Origin: Sipunculus nudus
Taxonomy: Eukaryota; Annelida; Sipuncula; Golfingiida; Sipunculidae
Assembly: GCA_026874595.1 (NCBI GenBank)
Contig: CM049306.1
Location: 10,811,019-10,875,018, forward strand
Direction: 5' to 3'
Length of the DNA: 64,000 nucleotides
Of the stretch, positions 50,263 to 61,080 are shown in pieces. The notes below the pieces were generated by a model. That model was not told the origin of the DNA, searched no databases, and saw only the letters and a program-made list of their open reading frames with translations. Both the position numbers and the translations under genes were made by a program. Position 1 is the first letter of the stretch; each line of letters opens with the position of its first letter.

Positions 50263-51348
50263 TACCCTAATAAACATATATTTATATATACACATATATA
50301 TTGTATATATACATATATATATATTGTGTGTGTGTTATATATATATATATATAAATATATATAGTCAATGTGCAAAATCAGTGAATGTGATTCACTCAGG
50401 CATTTCACAAAATGACTAGCTCTAGACTTTTTAACTAGCTGCTAATGAGGTTGGCCACCATGTCACCACCACCCTCAAGTGGATCAAACATCCTAGAGCT
50501 GTAGAATGAGTTGTTGAGATTAGCATCTTAGTTGTAGGGTAAAACTGATCATTCATAAAATGCTCTATATTTACACCTATTGAATGTGCATATTTATATG
50601 TCAAAACAAGGGAAATCAACCTGAATAAATAGTGCAAGACAATAATTGTAAATATAACAAAGGTGACAGCAGTAATATTGGATGTTTATTTTAATATAAC
50701 ACATTCAGCACTATATTCTGGTGTATGTGTGCTTGTTATCTGTGGGTGATCAAGTGTGTGACCATTTAAACAAGTGATCAGTATTTATCACTTCAATTAT
50801 ATAATACAGGTGAATACTCCTATTTAAATTTAAGTTTTTGATGCACTTCTGAAAACTTACAGAAAGAAAATATTTAAGCTGCATAACCAGACAGCCCGCA
50901 CATATTCCGAGCATGGAATCAACTGGGCCAGTGTTTGCATTTAATAACAAATGGATCCTGGAAACGCCTAAAAAGTTAAAACATATGTTAAGTATATGAA
51001 TGGTATAAATAATTTATATAAAAACCTAGATTGATATAAATCAAACATATACATTTCAGCACACACACACCTTTATGTATTTACTTAAGTGTTACATAAC
51101 AAAACCAGTTTAATTTAAGAGGTGATTTATAAATATAAAAAAAATAAATTATTAAAAATGCACAACATATTGGCACACACACACACATGAAATATGAAAT
51201 TTGTAAGATATTAAATAATAACACACACAAAACATATGTCACTCATGTGTATTTGGAAAATAATATTGGTTTAGCTGTATGAACCAATAATCATTTTAAA
51301 ATTATTTTACAATTTGCTTAAACCATTAGAAATGTCATTAAAATTATT

Positions 51349-51351
<3 letters not shown>

Positions 51352-51394
<43 letters not shown>
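51352..51394. repeat. (AT)n microsatellite
   Basis: Uninterrupted AT dinucleotides. Confidence 0.95.
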
Positions 51395-51398
<4 letters not shown>

Positions 51399-51730
51399 CA
51401 ACAAATGAGGTACAAAAGTATCTAGTATTATCTGAAAGTTAGCTAACATTATTACTGGTACATATGGCCTTGCATAAAAATTTAAACAATGTATACTTAA
51501 ATATTTTCTAAACAAATACGCACGTATAACTGAACATAATGGTGATTTCAGTCATATAGCTGATATTTGAATAAAGAAAAAAATAAAATATAATTATTAT
51601 AAAGAATTATATCTCAAAATCACACACATATATATATATACAAAATTAAAATATTTGTATATGTGCACTGGAAAACACTTTTCATATAGCAATACATATA
51701 TAATTTGAAAGCATGTTTAATTTTTCAAGT

Positions 51731-51790
<60 letters not shown>
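51731..51790. repeat. (AT)n microsatellite
   Basis: AT dinucleotides with one TTTA interruption. Confidence 0.95.
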
Positions 51791-51794
<4 letters not shown>

Positions 51795-52379
51795 ATTAAA
51801 ATATTGATACAGGTGTAAATAAACTATGACAATAGATATAGAATTTTCCATATGATACACACACAGATTATATACCTTAAACATTTTAAAAATATTTTCA
51901 AATTCAGTTGAAATTAGTTGTATTTTAAACATAATAAAATAATAAAAAAAACCTAAAATAAAACTTATATTATAACTTCTTATTTAAATCATTTGAAAAA
52001 GTATTTGAAAATATATGTTGTTAGGGTTTGGTGAGGCAATAAGAAGTGTATGAGGGCTTTAGGCCTTTTAATATGGGTTAACTTGATGTGTCATGACAGC
52101 TAGTGATAAGCTCATGAGCAGGTTACAAGTCTATGAGTGATGTCATTTGTCCTTATCTCCTATTGGTTCTCCGCTGGGTCATGCCATATTCATGAGCTGA
52201 TCATGTGATAGGCAAACACATGCAGCCCCCATAGGAAAGTTTTGTATGTGATCTGTAAACACACTGCACTTGATTTTGTCACCAGGATTGATTGCCAACA
52301 TTTGGTAATTTACCGATTTCTGATGAATTTAGCGTAGGAGTCTGATTTTACTCTCGCAGCCGACATGTTACCAGGGCCC

Positions 52380-52512
52380 ACGTAACAAGGCCACGTGAGT
52401 GAAAGTCAATCATTTTTATATTTTTCCAACAAGTCTGCGTTCGCGCCAGTTTGGATCTTGGTCACATGTTAGAACAACACTTGAAGTTTTTCTCTTTCAT
52501 TTAAGTACAAAT
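52380..52512 (+). promoter_or_regulatory. possible promoter / 5' leader with E2F-like site
   Basis: TTCGCGCC at 52,440-52,447 resembles an E2F site, and a CACGTG lies at ~52,391. The stretch is CpG-richer than its surroundings and immediately precedes the ATG at 52,513. No TATA box is evident. Confidence 0.3.
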
Positions 52513-52562
52513 ATGATGGATGACAATAGACATTTCACCCCCAAAACTTGCCCCAATTACGG
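52513..52562 (+). CDS. candidate alternative first coding exon
   Basis: Two consecutive ATGs open a frame of 16 codons (MMDDNRHFTPKTCPNY) that ends at 'cgg|gtatgt', an acceptable donor, leaving two bases. That is the same exit phase as the exon at 40,434. Both can therefore join the exon at 53,971 in the same frame, here making glycine at the junction and a total peptide of 32 residues. This would be a short isoform from an internal promoter. The match in phase has a one-in-three chance of being accidental. Confidence 0.35.
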
Positions 52563-52573
52563 GTATGTAAAAT

Positions 52574-52661
52574 AGGCTTTAGCGCGCCCGGGCGGGCGCC
52601 TTTGAACTACAGGCCCGTGACAAACGCGCGCCCTGGCGGGCGTTATTGGAGTTTAAAGCCT
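52574..52661. repeat. 88-bp GC-rich foldback with two direct palindromes
   Basis: The ends AGGCTTTA and TAAAGCCT are perfect inverted repeats. Inside, GCGCGCCCGGGCGGGCG and GCGCGCCCTGGCGGGCG are direct repeats, each self-complementary. The element starts 11 bp after the candidate donor at 52,563. Confidence 0.65.
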
Positions 52662-52960
52662 TAATAGACACCAGAGAGGGTACATGGCCTAATCATGGTC
52701 TGTGGTTGTGTGGTCATGTCACAGACTTGGTAGTATGAAGATGGCATGCCACAATAATTGATAAATTATTCAGGTATTACCAGTATATACAGCACAGGTT
52801 ACAACAGATGCAAACAAATGTTAAACACATGCATAAATGTATTCCTTTACCCATCCCTTTTCCCACACTAGGCCTAAATTAAGTCTGTGTTTGACCAGAT
52901 GCCTTTCATCATGGTCATATCTTTAACCATTTAATACCACATAGCCTCTGTTTGAATTTT

Positions 52961-53250
52961 AGCGAACCTGTGAGCTTATGCAATGGTGTGGCATCAGCCG
53001 TCATCTGTACTTAAATCCATACTATCTCAGAAAGGCAGAAGCTGACGTCACCAAATTTTATGCAGATGTTGGTCACATGACTTATATTTGAAATTGAAGT
53101 ATTTGGGGTGCCACCTTCATTGACCTTTTTCAGCTCAGCTGACTAAAGTCATCTGAGCTTAAGTCTTGGTCCTTTGTCCATTATCCGTCCTGCCGGCGGC
53201 AATATGTTAACTGGGCATGTTTTGAAACCATTGGACCTATGACAAAAGGG
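52961..53250 (+). mobile_element. fused fragments: family A head followed by family B head
   Basis: 52,961 starts 'agcgaacctgtgagctta', the family A head, with the body ending at GGGGTGCCACC (~53,105) and 'cattgacctttttc'. At 53,132-53,159 the family B head palindrome begins right after that T run, with 'ttaactgggca' and 'gaccta' core words following. Both are truncated; no tails are seen. Confidence 0.6.
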
Positions 53251-53548
53251 GGCAGTGACATGGGCAAGATGGTAACCTATTAAATTTTGGTCAGAATCCA
53301 TATAAAGACTCCATTCCAGTAGCATTGTTTTGCTTTGGCACAGATGCCAGTTCTACTGAGTGCTCTCTGGTTATAATTATTCAGTCAAAATTTTAATCAA
53401 GCAGCATTTTCAGTTGACCTAGTTTCAGTTAAGTGGTGCTGACTGTATAATGGGTTATTAAATATTTTGAGCCCATGAGAAAGATTTTTTAATAACACAT
53501 AAAGAAAGTTATAAAAATTATTTTGTGTAGTGAAAAAGAATGGAATAA

Positions 53549-53568
53549 CCCCCCCCCCCCCCCCCCCC
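53549..53568. repeat. C homopolymer, 20 bp
   Basis: Uninterrupted C run followed by ACACAC. Confidence 0.95.
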
Positions 53569-53970
53569 ACACACTGAAGCTTGGTTCTGTCTGCTGTTGT
53601 AACACATAGCTTATTGGGATTGGCTGGATCAGTGGCTTGACTGACAGGTAGGAACCATTAATTACCAGTAAGCCAGGAAGTCATGATGTTTCCTGAGCCG
53701 TCGTGACAGATTTCCACCAGGCAGCGATCATTTATCTTGAGCTTAGTGTGCTGTGTCTCACTGCATCTTCTTACAATTCAGATGCAATTACTAAGGAGAC
53801 ACGAAACAGTCTGAATCTTCTAAACAACGAGCAGAATTTTTTAACATTCAGCATTCTCTACATGTAATGATTAATGTCTCAGTTCCTGCAGTAAATTGTT
53901 TGTTCTGTTCACGAGAAAAGCCAGGTTTTCATGTCAGCAAACATAATTATTTTTTTTGTTTCCTTTACAG

Positions 53971-54019
53971 GAGAGCCAGAAGAAGGGCAGCCAGAAGACA
54001 GCATGGGTACGATGACTGA
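53971..54019 (+). CDS. candidate terminal exon of gene 2
   Basis: Preceded by a strong acceptor ('ttgtttcctttacag'). All three frames are open at its start. The phase left by both upstream candidates gives RARRRAARRQHGYDD and then TGA at 54,017-54,019. This is an arginine-rich C-terminus that could bind nucleic acid or be a nuclear-localisation signal, though a purine-rich splicing enhancer would translate similarly. The other two frames would end VRLVC.. or KTAWVR and cannot be excluded if a different upstream exon is used. A poly(A) signal follows at 54,482. Confidence 0.4.
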
Positions 54020-54327
54020 GAAAGTAATTAGACTTGTCTGCGGAGGAAAAATGACAAGTCAATATGAATTATAACATGACCTTTAATGGCTGTGTGGCTT
54101 GACCTCTTTGTATATTATTAATTTTTTGTATGTATCTTTTTATAAGGCTGTGTCATTTGTTGATATTTTATATGCCATGGCTGTCTTATTTAAAATGATA
54201 AACTGTGATACAAATCAGTCTGAAGGCCCAGTTGCTTGTAGCAGATTTCATCCCTTTTCAGTTATAATTTATTTATGCACAAAATGTCTCTGTTTTATCA
54301 ACATGTATATTTTGCCCATAGAATCGT

Positions 54328-54487
54328 ATTAAAACTGATTAAAACTGTTTATCTGTTTGTGTTGGAAATGATATGGAAATGAATACAGGTATACTTTTTA
54401 TTTCAGTTTTTGCATTTTTAGTGTGCTTTGGATACTTCTGAAAAATATGTAAATCTTCCAGTCATAGGCCACTGGTAGACAAATAAA
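54328..54487 (+). terminator. poly(A) signals ATTAAA and AATAAA
   Basis: ATTAAA at 54,328-54,333 and AATAAA at 54,482-54,487 lie 310-470 bases after the stop of the terminal exon. Confidence 0.4.
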
Positions 54488-54489
54488 GA

Positions 54490-57400
54490 TGTCACTTGAT
54501 CCAGTTAAATATTTAACCATATCTGCAAAAGGTGAATCACAATAATATACCAGTTGAATATTTGTGTACAGATATCATAGATAACTGACTATGTTTACTG
54601 GTAAAGTTTCATTGAAATCTATAGTCATATCATAGCATCATTTACATTTTTTAATAATTTGAAATTTTAGTACCTAATGAGATGTTTAATGCTGTCTTTG
54701 AGTGTTACCATGGCACCCATGCAGACATTGGAACAACTGTGATAGAACTATTGAATAGGAATCATCAGGTGTTATTTATATATAATAAATGAGTTCTTGT
54801 CAAAAAAGAGTTTCCTTATTGAGTTAATTGTCCATGAATCATGGTAGCCTTTTAACCATTACATGCATGGAAATTACTGTGTGTAGGAGAAAACCCTGGG
54901 CATGTCAATTGTATGAAATTCCCATTAAACATGAATTACATCTGTCTCAAAGCACTCTCACCAAGCACTTAGAAAACATTTATATTGTTATATAAAAACT
55001 ATTAAAGTTATTTAATCAATAAAACTTCAGGTCGTCCAGGGCATGGTAAAGGCACAATCATAATAACCATACCTGGATTTTGCTGACCTGAGAGATTATG
55101 AATTGGTTAATAATTTGGCTCTCGTTGACATCACATGGGGATGGTTAAAGTATCTCCTATGTAGATTCACATATAATACCCACAAGTATTACTCAGATAT
55201 AAAATGTTTTGGTAAAAAAATGCATGTATGATGTATCTGTGTATGTATTTTGATTTAATTCCAAATGGAATGCTCCTGCACCAAGGAATATAACGCCTCA
55301 TGAGCAAATTGTTTTCTAGACGGAGGAGACGAATAAATGATCAGCGGTTTCTCTTATTGGATGTCTACACTCATTTCCAATGCAGAGATTGTATTTCGAA
55401 ACTCTGTATGGAACATTTAGTTAAGATATTAGTATCAAAGTTGGAAGAATTGCATTGGGCAAATATGGAATTTAAATTTTGTATCTAAACAGACGGGAAA
55501 ACTTGACTTGTTGGAACACGTCAGGAGTGAGAATTAAAAACGTCTAATCCACCAGTAACAGTAGGGAGATTTGAGAAAGCACCAACTGAAATTTACACGA
55601 CCTTTAACCTTTGGAAATATACATATATCTTTACGCACGCAGTTATCACGTTCCATCACGAGAAGGGAAATAAGTTTCATGCATTAGAGCTTCTGTAAAA
55701 GAAGGGTCTTTTTTTATTTTCTTCAAGGTATCAATAGAGCTTATATTCACTTATGACTGTCAAACACCTGCTTGGGTTATGATGCAGACCGAGTCCCATA
55801 GAGTTTAAATGTCCCGCTTTCCGCTTCTTCCAACTTGGCATCTCATTATATGCTGGCCTTTAATATTTATTTTGTCATTTATGCAAAAGAAATTTTTGGT
55901 TTATGTGTTAATGGTTCTTTAGCCAGCTTCGAGACTCTTTGCTTGCATGAAGACTCAGTACATATTTTATCTTCAAGTGCACAAAATGAAAAATTGTAGA
56001 TCGAACTGAACCTTGCACATAAGATAAAAAGAACCGATAGTGAGTTGGAATTGTGTTACCAGAAGAAAAGCACTCTTGTCCTGCCGAATCTTAAAGAAAA
56101 TATTCAGGCACAGGTAATAAAAAATTGCTGGTAAAATTACAAAGAATGCTGTAATAAACTGTATTCTCAAAAATGTATGTTCACTTAATGAAGCAGATGG
56201 TATGAAATACAACTTTCCCAAGCATTCTGCAACTGAACATAAAACTGATAAAGGGAAAGTGTACCTGTACTAAGGTGTCAGATCTCAGAAGCTGAAAGCA
56301 CAGGAAGTTACAATCACCAAACAAGTTGATTAAAACTCAAACCAATCTTTGTACTGAATTTTGAGGTAATCAAGTAAAGATAAAATGCATGTCTGGAACC
56401 TGAGCGTGCATTATATTTTTTTAACCTTGTTTTGTGAATTCAACTCTCTATATCTTCTGCCTTGCTTTTCCATTTTCTGACCATCCATCCATGAAAGATC
56501 AGCTAGCTTGAACCTGGCAGCACCGACTCATACATGTAGTGAATATTTCTAACAATACATGCAGGTACAATATGAATCTACAAATGTGCATAATGTCAGC
56601 AAATGAAAGTATTTTGTTGACATAAACACATTATGCTAAGTGAATTTTAATGCCAAATCGTTGGCAAGGAACTAGTTCTATATCACTAAGAAAGCATCAC
56701 AACAAAGGGCAGTGATATTTAGCTGACACATGTTGGTTCTTTCATACAAGCATACAGTCTAAAGTTTGCATCATCACTATATCACAAAATAAGTAATCTG
56801 CAAAAGGTATCTACGTGAGTGTTGATTATTACATGCATTTATCGCTATATTACAAAGGCAGCATATAGCAACACGTTGCGCACCTCTAAATGTGTTGATT
56901 CTGTTTTCATGCCAATATAGTCTGAAAGCCATCACTTCATGGCAAAAGAAGCTTAGAATCTATACAGCACACAGGTGTGACCTTCTATATAAGCACGTAT
57001 CTTGACATGCACGCATGTAGTCTAAATAATTATAAATAAAAGTCTTTCCTTTGAAACAGACATGATTTTCAAATACATGTAACTAGTACATTTAAATTCA
57101 ATTTCAACTGAACTTTTTTCTATTTCTTAATTGCACTAATAAGGATTTGAATGTTACGTTGATGGTAAAATTTAATATCATGTTTGTAGATTTTTAAAAA
57201 GTCCTAACTATTCTTCACGGATATGTCAAGTTCCCACTTTGATACGAGACAGGATTCCTAAGTTTCTTTCATCTCTCAACTCTGCAAGCAGTTTATACAT
57301 TCGTTAGCATGCAAATAATGGGATATCAAACAGAGGAAATCAGAAATGAAATATTAATATAATAAGACCTGCCCCAGCAAAAGATACTTTCATTTAAAGG

Positions 57401-57660
57401 TACAGAACTATAAAAAAATATCAACTTTAACCGTTGGGTGTGCTGATGAAAAAGGGACTTTTGGCACATACAATTTCAGATGGTACACAAAGCAGAATAT
57501 ATACAGCTGACAGGTGTCAGCTTCTAACATAGGTCTGTATCCTGCCACGCACGCATTCAGTCTGATATAAAAGTTAGAAGCAAGATAAACTCTATATTAT
57601 ATGGATTGTCTAATTTATTTTATTATAATATATAGTTTATAGGACAGTTAGTTATAATAA
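54490..57660. other. unique AT-rich sequence with degraded repeat fragments
   Basis: 55,030-55,110 contains 'ggcacaatcataataacca' and 'acctggattttgctgacctg', an old family B core fragment. 56,270-56,370 has 'tcagaagctgaaagcacagg' and 'caatcaccaaa', an old family A-like fragment. Frames at 55,300-55,488 (+) and 55,973-56,221 (-, hydrophobic) have no supporting context. Confidence 0.4.
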
Positions 57661-57678
57661 CTATTACAAGCCACTCTC

Positions 57679-57716
57679 ATTGGCTCGAATGGTGGCGTTT
57701 GGTGGTATATATAAAG
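57679..57716 (+). promoter_or_regulatory. possible core promoter: inverted CCAAT and TATATATAAAG
   Basis: ATTGG at 57,679-57,683 and TATATATAAAG at 57,706-57,716 precede a 120-bp unique segment, with the palindrome TAGTTATAATAACTA just upstream (~57,648). No gene can be defined downstream; it runs into a microsatellite at 57,868. Confidence 0.25.
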
Positions 57717-57867
57717 GGATGGAGAAAAGCGAAGGACAAGGAGGATTTCACCCACTTCGGACGGGCCATTACAACCCACTTACAGGAACGATGATAATTA
57801 GGCGTTTTACCACTCGATTATCCATTACATTACATAGAAACAGACAGGGCTCAAATATGTAAAATTA

Positions 57868-57878
57868 ATATATATATA

Positions 57879-57941
<63 letters not shown>
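57868..57941. repeat. (AT)n microsatellite
   Basis: AT dinucleotides with one TTTA interruption. Confidence 0.95.
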
Positions 57942-57942
<1 letters not shown>

Positions 57943-58526
57943 GTCAGCACAGTTGGATTTATGCATTTGATATTCTCAATTGTACTAACAGAGGTTTTCA
58001 TGAAAGCTGATTGTAAAATCTAATTACATGTATGAAGCTTTAAAACATACTAATGATTAGTGTTTACGGACATATCAAGTTCAATCCTAATTTTATTGCA
58101 GATTTCGACAGATAAGTTTTTTGCAACCGTCACCTCTTCAAAGCAATTACATTTGTAAGTATGCAAATAAAGGAAAATTCAAAGGAAGAATATTGCAATA
58201 AAAACTGTTCAATAATTCAAGCATCCAAATGCATGACAAAGCAGACAAACCTAAGCCATCAAAGGACACTTTCATTTGAATGCAATCACAATGTATGCAA
58301 CTACTGTGCAAAACCAAACAAATAATGTTTGCTGTACATGTGCTTGTAAACGAAAGCAAATTTGGGACAATTTTAATATAAACAAAACCAGGATTCATTC
58401 ACATATTCATTTTACAGACTTTAAACCCTTATAAATGAATTTAACGACCCCGAAAACATAGGAATAATGCACTTGGAAAGCATTATAGGACAAATATAAC
58501 CGAATGTATTGATATTTTATAATCCG

Positions 58527-58551
58527 GCAGCCATCTTGGCCGCCATCTTGG
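58527..58551. promoter_or_regulatory. doubled GCCATCTTGG motif (YY1-like)
   Basis: GCCATCTTGG occurs twice in 22 bp. The second copy, GCCGCCATCTTGG, fits the known YY1 site. The following ~150 bp ('gccaagtttcatgcttc') has the look of a dispersed repeat, so the motif may be repeat-borne. Confidence 0.35.
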
Positions 58552-59029
58552 ATTTTGACCAACATGGGGTGAATTCCGCTTGGCCCTATACCTGAAACTA
58601 TTGAGTATGGTCTTGCCAACTATTATGCCAAGTTTCATGCTTCTTTCACTTTTCGCACAATTCTTCTCTTAACAGTTGGACTAATCATAAACTGACAAAT
58701 CTAAATTATACCTTGTATCCTGCAAAACCTGTTTCCCCGAAGATACGATTTTATACGATTGCATCTAGTAAAAAATGTACATAAAGTCTGGCTAAATTCA
58801 AACTTCTAAACCATTTAGAATTGCAAAAATCCCTGTGTAGCTGTGATCAATTATTCATTCATAAGTAGCCATACTGCAAAATGTTCATTTAACTTCTGTA
58901 GCAAGTGATAAGTTTAAATATATATCTGTTCAGTAGCCCCTTTGTGTAGCCTCTTCTTTTGGAAGAATAGACCATGTTCTGGTTGCATACTACTTTGAAT
59001 TTTTAATCAATCTGCAAATCCAAAACTGA

Positions 59030-59165
59030 GACCCCTGGATGGTATAAGCAGAAACTGCACGAAGGATTCGTAGCTCCTAATCCCGGCCCACCATCCGCTA
59101 GAGGTCGCATCATGTAAGATTCGATACAGAGCGCCCCTAAGCCAATAGACCACTCCCGCCAGAGA
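59030..59165 (-). mobile_element. possible short tRNA-like SINE, minus strand
   Basis: The minus strand reads 'gggagtggtctattggctta', then 'ctacgaatcctt', resembling weak A and B boxes, and stops at an AT microsatellite. It also carries CCGCTAGAGGTCGC, a degenerate CTCF-like core. Low confidence. Confidence 0.25.
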
Positions 59166-59196
59166 TTGTTTCTACTCAAAACTCCTGCGCGGTGTG

Positions 59197-59198
<2 letters not shown>

Positions 59199-59277
<79 letters not shown>

Positions 59278-59290
59278 CAGAGAGAGAGAG
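59199..59290. repeat. compound microsatellite (AT)n(TAA)n(GA)n
   Basis: AT at 59,199-59,255, TAA at 59,256-59,277, then GA repeats. Confidence 0.95.
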
Positions 59291-59409
59291 ACGGACAGAC
59301 AAAGCGCGTAGGTCCTGTATATATCGGTCTGAAATAAATGTAGTTCAATTAAGACGTGAGCGCAAAGCGTCAGACTTTCAAGCGCGTGTGTGGACATCGC
59401 CCATATATA

Positions 59410-59795
59410 CTGTGGTTGGCTTCATTTTCGCGAGGATAAAATTTCGCGATTTTCACTTTTTCGTTGTTTCGCGAGGGTTTAATTTTCGCGAGCACGCTAA
59501 ACAATAATCTACACAGAGCATATCGATTATTATATGAATTAATTACATTACAAATTATATGAGCCTCAAAATCGTAACGATTGGACGGGGACCCAAGGGA
59601 ACAGCGAACAAATAAAAATTAGTCTTCTTTGTTGGCAGATAGTTTGAAAGATTTCACCTAATATAGCAATCTTTTTCCTTTCGACATAATTTCAGCGATG
59701 GGGCCTCTTATTAACGTAGGTTTTATTTTCGCGATAATTTCCGTTTCGCGAATATCGCGAATTTGAAACCTTTGCGAACAAAAAGGCAACCACAG
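59410..59795. mobile_element. 386-bp MITE with CTGTGGTTG termini and TA flanks
   Basis: The ends CTGTGGTTG and CAACCACAG are inverted repeats flanked by TATA on both sides. The subterminal regions are unusually rich in TTCGCGA-type words in both orientations (for example 'ttttcgcgagg', 'aatatcgcgaat'). TA flanks suggest a Tc1/mariner-like origin, which is inference. It has no coding capacity. Confidence 0.7.
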
Positions 59796-60471
59796 TATAT
59801 AGGTTCTAAATGTAAGGCGAGAAGACTCTTTCAAACAAATTTAGTTTAACTCATGTGTTTGTTTGTGTGTATATGTGATATGGCCTTTAGTTATCATTTT
59901 TGAGCTTATCACACTGAAAATGAACACGACAACAGGCGGGTGAATGTATTACTTTTTAACTGAGCTTTCTCGTAGATATTGCAACATTAACTTTGTAGCA
60001 TTTTATGATTGTTGTAAAGCATTATATATCATTATGATTAAACTAAATTTAACATTTCCCGTTCAGGACTTGTGCAAGATCGCTAGCTAATCAACTATGC
60101 AATACGATAAGAAAATACCAGACGTGGGAGTTGGTGAAAATGAACAACATTTTTGAAAGAAAAAAAACGGGGAGCGTTTCATGCCCTGACACTTAGAATA
60201 TTGAGACATACCTTCCTGGCCTTACTGTAAGGGTGCTAAGGCAGATATCTTAACCCTTGTTACATGTACACCTTCACAAAGCTCCATTGAACTCAAGAGA
60301 AAATCAAAACTGACTTGTAACAAGATTTTGGCTTGAAACTTCCGCCATCCTGCTTGCTATTAAACGGAAGTCTGAAGCAAAAACTAAATCATGATTAACT
60401 GATTGGATGAATGTTTAAATGTTAAGAAAAATTTATGAAACTGTATTTCAGAGTTTCTACATTTATCAAGC

Positions 60472-60477
60472 TTTATT
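60472..60477 (-). terminator. poly(A) signal AATAAA, minus strand
   Basis: Lies ~520 bases downstream of the stop of the candidate minus-strand terminal exon. Confidence 0.2.
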
Positions 60478-60998
60478 TTTAAAAACTTGATAAAGAAAAT
60501 ACATCAACCAGCCTGCTTATTATTTACCGAAAGTCTGCAGCAAAAACAAACTGAATCATTGACACAAGCCGGCAATAAGAACTTGCCCCTTTGCCCCTTA
60601 TTAATATTAGTAGTAGAGAAAGTGTAAATTATATTTGGGACATTCAATGAAAAAGTGTACCGTAGTACCCTAACAGACTAAAAGGAGCACTGGTAGGATT
60701 GGAAGTATGTTAGGGTAAGGTGTACCTTTCTACCTTTACAGGTAGGGCAATAAGGGTTTAACGTTGTTTGGACAGGAAGTGTGTAAGGAAACTGCCAGAA
60801 CAGGGTAGGAATATGTTCACTCCGGCCCTTACTGCCGGACAGGAAGGACTGCTAAAATATGGTAAGCCCAGACAACCTTATGGTAGGTATATATGTTGTT
60901 TACATTGTTTCATTCCATATAGCTTTTCCTATAACTCCAATCAGTCTAATCAGTTTCATGATCTACGTGCAAGCGTAGTACATCCGTTGAAGTGGATT

Positions 60999-61080
60999 TC
61001 AAAACCAGCTTAAGATGATTCCAGCTCCGGTTGCCATGGAGGCACGATCCACATAATCATCATCTTGCTTTGGCACCAGC
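60999..61080 (-). CDS. candidate terminal exon of a minus-strand gene
   Basis: On the minus strand a strong acceptor ('gtttttctctttttcaccag') precedes an 82-nt segment. Only the frame entering after two leftover bases is open to the end. It encodes LVPKQDDDYVDRASM, then a hydrophobic ATGAGIILSWF and TGA at 60,999-61,001. The composition looks protein-like (acidic patch, then apolar C-terminus), but I recognise no family. The same frame stays open upstream through the acceptor to ~61,170, so an unspliced 57-codon frame is the alternative. Upstream exons were not found in the remaining 2.9 kb. Confidence 0.3.

Larger units (their letters stand above)
48901..50486. mobile_element. foldback structure: ~75-bp inverted repeat around ~1.4 kb
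   Basis: Left arm 48,901-48,978 and right arm 50,417-50,486 are reverse complements apart from one substitution and a ~7-base insertion in the left arm. They share 'gatccacttgagggtgg', 'ggccaacctcattagcagct' and 'aagtctagagcta'. The interior is AT-rich with microsatellites and no gene. It may be a foldback transposon or a recent inverted duplication. Confidence 0.7.

Noticed and set aside
57791-57835. Minus-strand first exon starting MDNRVVKRL and ending at gtaagt
   Set aside because: A single donor with a short frame, no promoter upstream (it abuts a microsatellite) and no downstream partner.
59166-59507. Frames through the AT microsatellite
   Set aside because: They owe their length to alternating Tyr-Ile codons of (AT)n, which has no stops.
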